64,000 nucleotides of DNA from Bacillus sp. AZ43 (GTDB lineage: Bacteria; Actinomycetota; Actinomycetes; Mycobacteriales; Geodermatophilaceae), in assembly GCA_004570425.1 (NCBI GenBank), contig SPQJ01000008.1, positions 50,714 to 114,713 on the forward strand, read 5' to 3'. The notes below the pieces were generated by a model. It did not search any database, had not been told where the DNA came from, and worked only from the letters and a program-made list of their open reading frames with translations. This document shows positions 1 through 8,186 of this stretch, piece after piece. The stretch's first letter is position 1; every line of letters begins with the position of its first letter. The position numbers and the translations under genes are program-made.

Positions 1-42
1 GTCGGTCAGGTCCCGCTGACGGGAACCTGGCAGACGTACTGA
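1..42 (+). CDS. C-terminal tail of an unidentified protein (5' truncated by window edge)
   Basis: Reading from base 1 gives 13 codons ending in ...TGTWQTY and a TGA stop, and a strong hairpin begins 18 bases after the stop. That layout suggests the last residues of a plus-strand gene whose body lies left of the window. Too little is visible to name it, and a chance open stretch cannot be excluded. Confidence 0.4.
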   Translation, partial: VGQVPLTGTWQTY

Positions 43-59
43 CGTCGACCGGCACCACG

Positions 60-97
60 GCCGGGCACGGCGGTGAGCGATCACCGGCGTGCCCGGC
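60..97 (+). terminator. Hairpin terminator before the M20 peptidase gene
   Basis: Arms at 60-76 and 81-97 (GCCGGGCACGGCGGTGA against its complement, one mismatch) close a GCGA loop. There is no T-run, which is common for actinobacterial terminators. It lies between the truncated upstream gene and the peptidase start. It also covers the GTG at 89, which argues for the peptidase starting later, at 140. Confidence 0.6.
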
Positions 98-139
98 CTC
101 GTCGTCCCCGGGGCAGCGGGCGCAGCTACCGTCCCCACC

Positions 140-1549
140 GTGAGCAGCGAGCGCGACTACGTCACCGCCCACCTCGACGACCTGCACGCCGACCTCGACG
201 CCTGGCTGCGCATCCCGTCGATCTCCGCCGACCCGGCCCACGCCGGCGACGTCGCCGCCAGCGCCGCCTGGCTGGCCGACGCCCTGCGCCGCGTCGGCTT
301 CCCGACCGTCGAGATCTGGCCGACCCCCGGCGCGCCCGCGGTCTTCGCCGAGTGGCCGAGCGCCGACCCGGGAGCGCCCACCGCGCTCGTCTACGGCCAC
401 CACGACGTGCAGCCGGTCGACCCGCTGGAGCTGTGGGAGCACCCGCCGTTCGAGCCCACCCGCGTCGAGACGCCGGACGGTCCCGAGCTGCACGCCCGCG
501 GCGCGATCGACGACAAGGGCAACGTCTCGTTCCACCTGCTCGGCATGCGGGCGCACCTGGCCGCCACCGGCCGCGACACCCCGGCCGTCACGGTCATGCT
601 GCTCATCGAGGGCGAGGAGGAGTCCGGCTCGCCGCACTTCGCCGACCTGCTCCGCGAGCGCCGCGACCGGCTCGACTGCGACGTCGTCGTCGTCAGCGAC
701 ACCGGCATGGCCGCACCGCACCTGCCCAGCGCCGTGACGTCGATGCGCGGCCTGGCCGAGGTCGAGCTGACCCTGCGCGGCCCCGCCGTCGACCTGCACT
801 CCGGCTCGTTCGGCGGCGGCGTGCCCAACCCGCTGCACGCCATGGCGAAGCTGCTCGCGACCCTGCACGACGAGCACGGCCGGGTGACGCTGCCCGGCTT
901 CTACGACAGGGTGCGGCCGCTCTCCGACCGCGAGCGCGAGCTCATGGGCCGGGCGCCGTTCGACGAGAAGGCGTGGCTGGCCGGGCCGGCGGCGTCGCGG
1001 GTCGCCAGCGGCGAGGCCGGCTTCACCACGCAGGAGCGCATCGGCGCCCGCCCGACCGCCGAGGTCAACGGCATGTGGGGCGGCTACCAGGGCCCCGGCC
1101 ACAAGACGATCATCCCGGCCGAGGCGCACGCCAAGCTCACCTTCCGGCTGGTCGCCGACCAGCGCCCGGAGGAGATCGCCCCGATGGTCCGGGCGTGGGT
1201 GGAGGCCAACCTCGTCCCCGGCATCGAGGCCGAGGTGCGCGCCCCGGCGGGCGGCGTCGCGCCGTGCGCCAGCGACCTCGACTCCCCGTGGATGGACGCG
1301 CTGCTGTCGGCCATCGGCCAGGCATGGGACGCCGACCCCGGCGACGTCCTCTTCATGAAGGAGGGCGGCAGCGGGCCGGAGGCCGACCTCGTCGAGCAGC
1401 TCGGAGCGCCGCTGCTCTTCCTCGGCGCCGGCCTGCCGACCGACCGCATCCACTCGCCCAACGAGCGGGTGCTGCTGCCCATGCTCCACCGGGGCGCGGA
1501 GGCGGCGGCCCACCTGTGGCGCGAGCTGGCGGCGATCCGCGCCCGCTAG
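140..1549 (+). CDS. M20 family dipeptidase / metallopeptidase
   Basis: A 469-residue cytosolic zinc exopeptidase of the M20 (ArgE/DapE/CPG2) group, which cleaves dipeptides or related amides. The metal-binding hallmarks are present in order: GHHDVQP near residue 87, GAIDDKGN near 123, the EGEEESGS catalytic Glu segment near 158, a VSDTG aspartate near 187 and a late DRIHSPNE histidine near 437. The dimerisation domain lies between. GTG at 140 is preferred because an earlier in-frame start at 89 falls inside a hairpin and adds a non-family extension. The stop overlaps that of the convergent methyltransferase gene by 4 bases. The family is certain; the substrate is not visible from sequence. 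Confidence 0.9.
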   Translation: MSSERDYVTAHLDDLHADLDAWLRIPSISADPAHAGDVAASAAWLADALRRVGFPTVEIWPTPGAPAVFAEWPSADPGAPTALVYGHHDVQPVDPLELWEHPPFEPTRVETPDGPELHARGAIDDKGNVSFHLLGMRAHLAATGRDTPAVTVMLLIEGEEESGSPHFADLLRERRDRLDCDVVVVSDTGMAAPHLPSAVTSMRGLAEVELTLRGPAVDLHSGSFGGGVPNPLHAMAKLLATLHDEHGRVTLPGFYDRVRPLSDRERELMGRAPFDEKAWLAGPAASRVASGEAGFTTQERIGARPTAEVNGMWGGYQGPGHKTIIPAEAHAKLTFRLVADQRPEEIAPMVRAWVEANLVPGIEAEVRAPAGGVAPCASDLDSPWMDALLSAIGQAWDADPGDVLFMKEGGSGPEADLVEQLGAPLLFLGAGLPTDRIHSPNERVLLPMLHRGAEAAAHLWRELAAIRAR

Positions 1550-2319
1550 GCGGAGGTGCCGACGACGACGGTCGCGCCCAGCTCGTCGTCGGCGACCACC
1601 CGGGCACGCAGCCCGGCCGCGGTGACCGCGTCCACCGCGGCCGGGACCTGCTCCTCGGCGACCTCGAAGAGCACGGATCCGGCGGGCGCCAGCCACGGCG
1701 GCGCACCGGCCAGCACCCGGCGCGCGACGTCGAGCCCGTCGGCGCCGCCGTCCAGCGCGGCGCGGGGCTCGTGGTCGCGCGCCTCGGGCGGCATGAGCGC
1801 GACCGCCCCGCTCGGCACGTACGGGACGTTCGCGGCCAGCACGTCCACCCGCCCCCGCAGCCGGGCGGGCAGCGCGTCGAACAGGTCGCCCTGGTGCACC
1901 TCGGCGTCCGGCAGGTTCCGCCGGGCCAGGGCGACCGCCTCCGGGCTGATGTCGGCGGCGTGCAGCTCGGTCCCCGGCACCGACGCGATCACCGCCGCAC
2001 CCACCGCCCCGACGCCGCAGCAGAGGTCCACGACCACCCCGCCCGGCCGCGCCAGCGACACGGCCTGCCGCGCCAGCAGCGCCGTCCGCTGCCGGGGCAC
2101 GAACGCCCCGGGGCCGACGGCCAGCCGCAGGCCGCAGAACCCCACCCAGCCCAGCAGGTGCTCCAGCGGCTCGCCCTCGACCCGGCGGTCCACCAGGTCC
2201 TCGAGCTCGGCGCCCGACGCGGCCGCCGCGACGAGCAGCCGGGCCTCGTCCTCGGCGAAGACGCAGCCGGCCGCGCGCAGTCGCGCGACGACGGTGGACT
2301 CCGTCGGATCAGCGGTCAC
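1546..2319 (-). CDS. PrmC/HemK-related class I SAM methyltransferase
   Basis: A 257-residue methyltransferase related to PrmC, which methylates the GGQ glutamine of release factors. The SAM motif DLCCGVG is at residues 98-104, an AADIS acidic loop follows, and the substrate motif reads NVPY (164-167) rather than PrmC's NPPY. That altered tetrad is typical of an actinobacterial side branch annotated as putative protein-(glutamine-N5) methyltransferase of unknown substrate, so I would not call it true prmC. It stands alone between convergent and divergent neighbours; the DUF2510 gene begins 53 bases away on the other strand, so the promoters probably share that gap. Confidence 0.85.
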   Translation of the reverse strand: MTADPTESTVVARLRAAGCVFAEDEARLLVAAAASGAELEDLVDRRVEGEPLEHLLGWVGFCGLRLAVGPGAFVPRQRTALLARQAVSLARPGGVVVDLCCGVGAVGAAVIASVPGTELHAADISPEAVALARRNLPDAEVHQGDLFDALPARLRGRVDVLAANVPYVPSGAVALMPPEARDHEPRAALDGGADGLDVARRVLAGAPPWLAPAGSVLFEVAEEQVPAAVDAVTAAGLRARVVADDELGATVVVGTSA

Positions 2320-2372
2320 CGGGCCTCCCTCGCAGCGGCGGGGAACCGTACCGGCGTCCTAGGCTGGCGACC

Positions 2373-3263
2373 GTGACCGGACCCGGCCAGCCGGCCCCGC
2401 CGCCCGGCTGGTACCCCGACCCCGACGGCACGCCGGGGATGGTGCGCTGGTGGAACGGCGCGGGCTGGTCCGACGTCGCCACCCCGGCCGGGCCGGGCGT
2501 CGCCGTCCAGTCCTCGCCCGTCCTCGCCCCGCCCACGCCGGTGCCCGCGCCGGCCGAGCAGCGGTTCGAGGAGGAGCCACCGTCCGGCGGCGGTTCCCGG
2601 ACCGCCTGGGTCCTCGGGATCTCGCTGCTGGCGCTCGTCGCTGTCGTCGTCGCCGCCGTGTTCATCGGCCGGCCGGACGGCGACCCGAAGGCCGGACCCG
2701 CGCCGTCCACCCTGGTCCCCGTGCCCTCCGGCCCGGAGTTCCCGCCGGGGACCGTGCGGATCATCGACGAGGCCGCCGGCATCTCCTATCCCTACCTCGG
2801 CGAGAACTGGTACGAGTTCGACCTCGGCATGCAGGCCGAGGTCACCGCCATCGCCGGCCAGTACTTCGTGACGCAGGACGTCACGCCCGAGGGCACCACG
2901 TTCATCGCCCAGTGCACCTCCGGGCCGCTCGCCGACGGGCTCGGGTGGGCCGGGCCCTCGACGCTGCAGACGACCACGCAGACCGTCGCCGACAGCGTCC
3001 GCTTCAACTACTACCCCCGGCCGAACGAGCGGACCGTGCTGCGCGACGAGGCGCGCACGGTCGACGGGCACGCCGCGTACCTCTACGAGTTCCAGCTCGC
3101 CTGGGACGTCGAGGGCTACGACGCCAGCGGCGAGCGGGCGGCGCTGCTCCTCGTCGACGTCGGCCGCCCCGCCCCGGCGCTGCTCTACATCTCGATCCCC
3201 AACACCCACGCCGAGCTCTACGGGGTCATCGACCGCGTCCTCGACGCCGTCGAGGTGTTGTAG
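2373..3263 (+). CDS. DUF2510 domain membrane-anchored protein
   Basis: A 296-residue protein. Residues 10-33 form a DUF2510 module (PGWYPDPDG...RWWNGAGW), a tryptophan-rich N-terminal cytoplasmic motif widespread in actinomycetes. A proline-rich linker follows, then one transmembrane helix at about 77-99 and a long exported C-terminal domain (about 115-296) that I do not recognise. The topology is cytoplasmic DUF2510, single span, extracytoplasmic domain. There is no lipobox and no catalytic motif visible. The start is GTG at 2373. Its role is unknown; such proteins are usually envelope-associated, but that is family habit rather than evidence here. Confidence 0.75.
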   Translation: MTGPGQPAPPPGWYPDPDGTPGMVRWWNGAGWSDVATPAGPGVAVQSSPVLAPPTPVPAPAEQRFEEEPPSGGGSRTAWVLGISLLALVAVVVAAVFIGRPDGDPKAGPAPSTLVPVPSGPEFPPGTVRIIDEAAGISYPYLGENWYEFDLGMQAEVTAIAGQYFVTQDVTPEGTTFIAQCTSGPLADGLGWAGPSTLQTTTQTVADSVRFNYYPRPNERTVLRDEARTVDGHAAYLYEFQLAWDVEGYDASGERAALLLVDVGRPAPALLYISIPNTHAELYGVIDRVLDAVEVL

Positions 3264-3288
3264 GCGCACCCCGATTACTGTCGGGACC

Positions 3289-4599
3289 GTGACTGCAGCC
3301 GGTACCGAACTGACCCTGCGGCACCCGGTGGAGCGCTTCACGCTCGACAACGGCCTGCGCGTCGTCCTCGCCCCCGACCGCAGCGTGCCGGTGGTGGCGG
3401 TGAGCGTCTTCTACGACGTGGGCATGCGCAACGAGCCCGAGGGCCGCACGGGCTTCGCCCACCTCTTCGAGCACATGATGTTCCAGGGCTCGGCCAACGT
3501 CCCGAAGATGGAGCACGCCCGCCTGGTCCAGGCGGCCGGCGGCACGTTCAACGGCTCCACCCACCAGGACTACACGAACTACTTCGAGGCGCTGCCGGCC
3601 GAGGCGCTCGAGCGCGCGCTGTTCCTCGAGGCCGACCGCATGGCGGCGCCGGCGATCACCGAGGAGAACCTCCGCAACCAGATCGACGTGGTGAAGGAGG
3701 AGATCCGGGTCAACGTGCTCAACCGGCCCTACGGCGCCTTCCCCTGGTTGCAGCTGCCGCAGGTCGCCTTCGGGAGCTTCGCCAACACCCACGACGGCTA
3801 CGGCTCGTTCGTCGACCTCGAGTCCTCGACCGTGGACGACGCCGCCGACTTCTTCTCCACCTACTACGCGCCGGGCAACGCCGTCCTGTGCATCGGCGGC
3901 GACCTCGACGTCGGGGAGACCGAGCGGCTCGTCCAGCGCTGGTTCGGACCGGTCGCCGCCCGCCCCGTGCCCCCGCTGCCGCCGACCGGTGAGCCGCTGC
4001 CGACGACGGTCCGGACCGCGGTCGTCGAGGACGCGCTCGCCCCGGCGCCGGCCCTCGCGATGGGCTGGCGGGTGCCCGACCCGGTCGGCGACTTCGACCG
4101 CTACCTGGGCACCGTGCTGCTGGCCGAGCTGCTGAGCGAGGGCGACGCGTCGCGGCTGGAGCGGCGGCTGGTGCACGGCGACCGGATCGCGATCGCCCAG
4201 AGCAGCTACGTGGGCCTCTTCGGCGACCCGTTCGACGTCCGCGACGCCACCCTGCTCACCACGCAGGTGCACCACCCCGCCGCCGTCCCGGCCGAGAAGG
4301 TGATGGCCGCGATCCACGAGGAGGTCGGGCGGATCGCGGAGGACGGCGTCCCGGCCGACGAGCTGCGCCGCGTGCAGGCGCGCACCGAGGCCCAGCTGCT
4401 CCGCCAGGCCGACTCGGTGCTCGGCCGCACCCTCGGCTTCGCCGCCGCCGAGCTGGTGCACGGCCGCGCCGAGCTGGCCGGGGAGCTGGCCGCCCGGCTG
4501 GCCGCCGTGACGCCCGAGGCCGTGCAGGCCGCCGCCCGCGACCTGGACCCCGGGACGGTCGCCGTCCTCGAGCTGCGCGCCACGGGAGGCTCGCGATGA
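3289..4599 (+). CDS. M16 family zinc metallopeptidase (active subunit)
   Basis: A 436-residue peptidase of the pitrilysin/processing-peptidase family. The inverted zinc motif HLFEH is intact (H58, E61, H62), and the distal acidic ligand fits the ...VVKEEIRVN... helix about 75 residues later. Two M16 domains are present. It is followed with a 4-base ATGA overlap by a paralogue without the zinc motif. Bacterial M16B enzymes often form such active/inactive pairs, so the two probably make one heterodimer. There is no signal peptide, so the protein is likely cytoplasmic. The start is GTG 3289. Confidence 0.92.
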   Translation: MTAAGTELTLRHPVERFTLDNGLRVVLAPDRSVPVVAVSVFYDVGMRNEPEGRTGFAHLFEHMMFQGSANVPKMEHARLVQAAGGTFNGSTHQDYTNYFEALPAEALERALFLEADRMAAPAITEENLRNQIDVVKEEIRVNVLNRPYGAFPWLQLPQVAFGSFANTHDGYGSFVDLESSTVDDAADFFSTYYAPGNAVLCIGGDLDVGETERLVQRWFGPVAARPVPPLPPTGEPLPTTVRTAVVEDALAPAPALAMGWRVPDPVGDFDRYLGTVLLAELLSEGDASRLERRLVHGDRIAIAQSSYVGLFGDPFDVRDATLLTTQVHHPAAVPAEKVMAAIHEEVGRIAEDGVPADELRRVQARTEAQLLRQADSVLGRTLGFAAAELVHGRAELAGELAARLAAVTPEAVQAAARDLDPGTVAVLELRATGGSR

Positions 4600-5951
4600 G
4601 CCTGGACCTGTCCCTGATCCCACCGCTGGGCGAGCCCCGGCCGCAGCCGGCACCCACGGCGGTCGAGTCGGAGCTGCCCAACGGGCTGCGGCTGGTCGTC
4701 GTCCCGCGTCCCGGGGTGCCGCTGGTCGAGCTGCGCCTGCGGGTGCCGTTCGCGTCCACCACGGCGGCCGACGCCGCTGCGCACACCGCGCTCGGGTCGG
4801 TGCTGTCCGGCGCCGTCCTGCTCGGCACGGAGAGCCACGACCAGACCGGCATCGCCCAGCTCCTGCAGGGGCACGGCGCCGAGCTGTCGGTGTCCACCGA
4901 TCCCGACCGGCTGCTGTTCGCCACCACGCTGCTCCCGGACGGCCTCGGCCCCGTCCTCGGGGTGCTCGGCGAGCTGCTCACCGCGGCCACCTACCCCGAC
5001 GACCAGGTCGAGGGCGAGCGCGACCGGGTCGCCGAGCGGATCGTCATCGCCCTCTCGCAGCCGGGCGTCATCGCGCGCGGCGCCCTGGCCGCCCGCCGCT
5101 ACGGCGACCACCCCTACGCCATCACGCTCCCGGACCCGGCGCTGGTCACCGGCGTCGACGGCGCCGCCCTGCGCGACCTGCACCGGACGCGGGTCCTCCC
5201 CGCGGGCAGCACGCTCGTCCTGGTCGGTGACGTCGACCCGGCCCGCGCGGCCGACGCGGTCGCCACCGCGCTCGGCGGGTGGACGGGCAGCGGCCACGCC
5301 GTCGAGGCACCGCCGGCGCCCGCGCTGCCCGCCGCCGGCATCGAGCTGGTCGACCGGCCCGGCGCGGTGCAGTCGAACATCCGGCTCGGCGGCCCGGCCC
5401 CCGGACGCACCGACCCCGACCTCGCCGCCGTGCGGCTGGCCAGCATGATCTTCGGCGGGTACTTCTCCTCCCGCCTGGTCGAGAACATCCGCGAGCGGCG
5501 CGGCTACACCTACAGCCCGCGCAGCTCGGTCGACCACCAGGCCGCCGGCTCCTCGTTCCTGGTCGAGGCCGACGTCGCGACGGAGGTGACCGCGCCCGCC
5601 CTCCTGGAGACCTGGTACGAGCTGGGCCGCATGGCGCTGCTGCCGGTGACCGATGCCGAGCTCGACGGCGCCCGCCGCTACATCCTGGGCAGCATGGCCC
5701 TGTCGACGGCGACCCACGCCGGGCTGGCCAGCACCGTGTCCGCGCTCGTGGGCGCCGGCCTCCCGCCGAGCTGGCTCACCGAGCACCAGCAGGCGCTCGC
5801 CGCGGTCACCGTCGAGCAGGTCCGGGAGGTGTCCCAGCGCTACCTGGCGACGCCGGGGCTCACCGCGGTCGTCGTCGGCGACGCCGCCCGGGTCGCCGGC
5901 CCGCTGGGCGCTCTGGCCCCGGTCAGCGTCCGTCGCAGCGCACCGGCATGA
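4596..5951 (+). CDS. M16 family peptidase-like protein (zinc-less partner subunit)
   Basis: A 451-residue M16 paralogue. Where the upstream protein has HLFEH, this one reads AAAHTALGSVL, so the zinc ligands and catalytic Glu are gone. It retains the family fold and the glycine- and arginine-rich segment of the second domain (IRERRGYTYSPRS), which in partner subunits contributes substrate binding. The start ATG overlaps the stop of the active subunit (ATGA), and its own stop overlaps the nudC-like start in the same way, so translation of all three is likely coupled. It is read as the non-catalytic half of an M16B heterodimer. Confidence 0.9.
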   Translation: MSLDLSLIPPLGEPRPQPAPTAVESELPNGLRLVVVPRPGVPLVELRLRVPFASTTAADAAAHTALGSVLSGAVLLGTESHDQTGIAQLLQGHGAELSVSTDPDRLLFATTLLPDGLGPVLGVLGELLTAATYPDDQVEGERDRVAERIVIALSQPGVIARGALAARRYGDHPYAITLPDPALVTGVDGAALRDLHRTRVLPAGSTLVLVGDVDPARAADAVATALGGWTGSGHAVEAPPAPALPAAGIELVDRPGAVQSNIRLGGPAPGRTDPDLAAVRLASMIFGGYFSSRLVENIRERRGYTYSPRSSVDHQAAGSSFLVEADVATEVTAPALLETWYELGRMALLPVTDAELDGARRYILGSMALSTATHAGLASTVSALVGAGLPPSWLTEHQQALAAVTVEQVREVSQRYLATPGLTAVVVGDAARVAGPLGALAPVSVRRSAPA

Positions 5952-6868
5952 CGGTGCCCGCCTCGGCCTGGCCCGAAGGCGCCGGACCGTCCTCCGGCGA
6001 GGTGCCGGTCCTGTCGCGGGTCGCGCACGACCGCGCGCACCTGGCGCGCTCCCTCCCGGACCCGGCCGGTGGCCGGCCGGTGCGCGTGCTCACCGTCGAC
6101 GACCGGCGAGCCGTGCCCGTGGCCGAGGGACCGGACGGTCCGGAACTGGTGTGGGACGAGCGGCCGGAGTTCCCGCAGGGCGGGGTGTACCTGGGGGAGG
6201 CGGGCGGAGTCCCGTACGCCGCCGTCCGCGGCGAGCGGTCCCTCACCGTCAACGGGCGCGCGGTCGACAGCTGGCTGGGGCTGCGCGAGGTGGGCGCCGA
6301 CCTCGGTGACCTCGACGCCGGGCTGCTGGTCGAGGCGGTCGGGATCCTGGAGTGGCACGACCGGCACCGGTACAGCCCGCTGACCGGGAACCCCACCACC
6401 GTGGAGCAGGCCGGCTGGGTGCAGCGCGATCCGGAGACCGGCACCCCGTTCTTCCCCCGGACCGACCCCGCGGTGATCATGCTCGTGCACGACGGCGCCG
6501 ACCGCGTCGTCCTCGGCCGGCAGGCGGTGTGGCCGCCGGGGCGGTTCTCGATCCTCGCCGGGTTCGTGGAGCCGGGGGAGTCCGCCGAGGCCGCCGTCGC
6601 CCGCGAGGTCGCCGAGGAGGTCGGGCTCGCGGTCACCGACATCCGGTACGTGACCAGTCAGCCCTGGCCCTTCCCGCAGTCGCTGATGCTCGGGTTCGTC
6701 GCCCGCGCCGAGAGCGACGTCCTCGAGGTGGACACCACCGAGATCGAGGAGGCGCGCTGGTTCACCCGCGACGAGCTGAACTCCGGCGGGGGACCGGCGG
6801 CCCTGCCGCCGCCGCTGTCCATCGCGCGGCACATCCTGGATCGCTGGTTGGCCGGCGACTTCAGCTAG
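5948..6868 (+). CDS. nudC: NudC-type NAD(H) pyrophosphatase lacking zinc-ribbon cysteines
   Basis: A 306-residue Nudix hydrolase. The Nudix box (about residues 205-227, GFVEPGES...REVAEEVGL) is intact. The NudC-specific SQPWPFPQS motif follows at about 236-244 and marks the NADH pyrophosphatase / NAD-cap decapping subfamily, which splits NAD(H) to NMN(H) and AMP. FPRTDPAVIMLV, which normally follows a four-cysteine zinc ribbon, is present, but the ribbon region (SPLTGNPT... from about residue 143) has no cysteine. The start ATG at 5948 overlaps the M16 partner stop. The M. tuberculosis nudC (Rv3199c) is also near uvrD2 and mycoredoxin. The stop overlaps the convergent gene by 8 bases. Confidence 0.9.
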   Translation: MTVPASAWPEGAGPSSGEVPVLSRVAHDRAHLARSLPDPAGGRPVRVLTVDDRRAVPVAEGPDGPELVWDERPEFPQGGVYLGEAGGVPYAAVRGERSLTVNGRAVDSWLGLREVGADLGDLDAGLLVEAVGILEWHDRHRYSPLTGNPTTVEQAGWVQRDPETGTPFFPRTDPAVIMLVHDGADRVVLGRQAVWPPGRFSILAGFVEPGESAEAAVAREVAEEVGLAVTDIRYVTSQPWPFPQSLMLGFVARAESDVLEVDTTEIEEARWFTRDELNSGGGPAALPPPLSIARHILDRWLAGDFS

Positions 6869-7514
6869 CGAACCTGCCGCCGAGCACGAGCGCCGGGCGG
6901 TCGGGGTGGTCGGCCAGGACGACGGCGTCGGCCAGACCCGCGGGGTCGACCTCGTCGTCGTAGCGGTCGAACGCCGGCAGCTCCCACGCCTGCTCCGGCG
7001 GGGTCAGCCGGCGCCGTGCCCCGGGTGACATGCGCAGGTGCACGACGACGTCGAACGCCAGCCCGATGCCCTGCAGCAGCGCGCCGGGCACCAGCACCAC
7101 CCCGGCCGGCGGTGCCGGGCGGCGACGGGCGCGCGCGGCCCGGTCGCGCTCGAGGTCCCACAGCACCGGCAGGTACTCGCCGGAGCCGCCCGGCCCCAGC
7201 GGGCCGAGCACCTCGCGGGTGAGCGCCCCTGCGTCCAGCCAGTCGGTGTAGCGGGCGTCGGGGTCGGTGCGGCCGTGCTCGAGGCGGAGGGACGCCGGCC
7301 GGTAGAAGCCGGTCGCCGGGACGACGGCGGCACCGCGCCCCAGGCCCGGGAGCGCCTCGGCCAGCGCCGCCGCCAGGGCGTCCGGTCCGGCCGCGTCGGG
7401 ACCGTCGACGGCGACCCGCAGGGCAGCGGCCCCCGGCTCCGGGGACAGCGGGGCGAGGAGGACGGCGAGGCGACCGGTGAGCGCCTCCGGGGTGAGCGGC
7501 TCCGGACGGCTCAG
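6861..7514 (-). CDS. Uridine-kinase-like P-loop protein with degenerate Walker A; CTG start
   Basis: A 217-residue protein resembling actinobacterial uridine-kinase-like NTPases (FYRP...R..TD...Y.DWLD...L...VL.PLGPGGS...Y.P...D segments). The Walker A position reads GPDAAGPD (38-45): the GKS/GKT lysine is replaced, so ATP binding is doubtful. No ATG or GTG exists in frame before mid-domain (7211). The only start covering the fold is CTG at 7514, which overlaps the upstream ANTAR gene's TGA as CTGA. The Shine-Dalgarno match is poor. The gene ends overlapping nudC by 8 bases. It could be a pseudo-kinase or a decaying gene. Confidence 0.65.
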   Translation of the reverse strand: MSRPEPLTPEALTGRLAVLLAPLSPEPGAAALRVAVDGPDAAGPDALAAALAEALPGLGRGAAVVPATGFYRPASLRLEHGRTDPDARYTDWLDAGALTREVLGPLGPGGSGEYLPVLWDLERDRAARARRRPAPPAGVVLVPGALLQGIGLAFDVVVHLRMSPGARRRLTPPEQAWELPAFDRYDDEVDPAGLADAVVLADHPDRPALVLGGRFAS

Positions 7515-8179
7515 GAAACGCCGTCCGCGGTGGCCACGGGCGGGCGCGCGGGCGTCCGGGGAGCCGGGGCCACCACGGACTGCACGACGGCGCCCTTGCG
7601 GCGCAGGCCCGGCGTCGGCACCGAGCGCCCGGGCGGCTTCCGGGCCGACGCGTCGGCCTCCGGATCCGCCGGCGTGTCGGACGGCAGGCCGTCGAGCACC
7701 TCGCGGGCGAGCTCGGCGACGGGGCGTCCCTGCGAGCGGGCGTCGCGCCGCAGCGCCTCGAAGGCCGCGCGCGGGCTGGTGCCGGCGCGCTCGGCGAGCA
7801 CGCCGATCGCGCGCTCGGTGGACACCCGCGCGGCCAGGGCGTGCTCGAGCTGGGCGACCGTGCGCTCGAGCTCGGCGACGCGCGCCACCTCGGGATCCAC
7901 GGGGTCGGCGGCCGGGCCGTTCTGGCCGCGGGCGGAGCGCCGGGCCGAGCGGTCCGGCTCGACGAGCGCGCCGTACTCCTCGGCGATCAGGTCGGCGAGG
8001 GACAGGCCCTCGACCAGGTCGTCGGCGGGCTCGCTGCCGGCGGGGGACTGCACCGCCCAGCCGCGGGCGGTCCGGGTCAGCGCGATCGGGGCCGGCTCGG
8101 CACCGGTGCTGTCGGCGTCGGCACCGCGGCCCCCCTGGGGGCGATCGTGCCCCTTCGAGGGCCGGGGACCGGGGATCAC
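7511..8179 (-). CDS. ANTAR domain RNA-binding regulator
   Basis: A 222-residue protein. Residues about 108-163 form an ANTAR three-helix domain (LEHALAARV..ERAIGVLAERAGTSPRAAF...ARSQGRPVAELARE), which binds paired hexaloops in nascent RNA and blocks terminators. The N-terminal part is disordered or short and shows no recognisable receiver, GAF or PAS domain; a basic, proline-rich tail follows. Classical ANTAR proteins are driven by an upstream sensor. A PdtaS-type kinase is encoded about 40 kb away in this window, but this protein lacks the receiver a kinase would phosphorylate. GTG start; its stop overlaps the downstream CTG start, and mycoredoxin lies 7 bases away upstream. Confidence 0.85.
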   Translation of the reverse strand: MIPGPRPSKGHDRPQGGRGADADSTGAEPAPIALTRTARGWAVQSPAGSEPADDLVEGLSLADLIAEEYGALVEPDRSARRSARGQNGPAADPVDPEVARVAELERTVAQLEHALAARVSTERAIGVLAERAGTSPRAAFEALRRDARSQGRPVAELAREVLDGLPSDTPADPEADASARKPPGRSVPTPGLRRKGAVVQSVVAPAPRTPARPPVATADGVS

Positions 8180-8186
8180 CGTCTGC

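Noticed and set aside
73..2376. A 767-codon plus-strand frame over the M20 peptidase and methyltransferase genes
   Set aside because: It is Arg/Pro-rich with no motif, and overlaps two well-supported genes in other frames.
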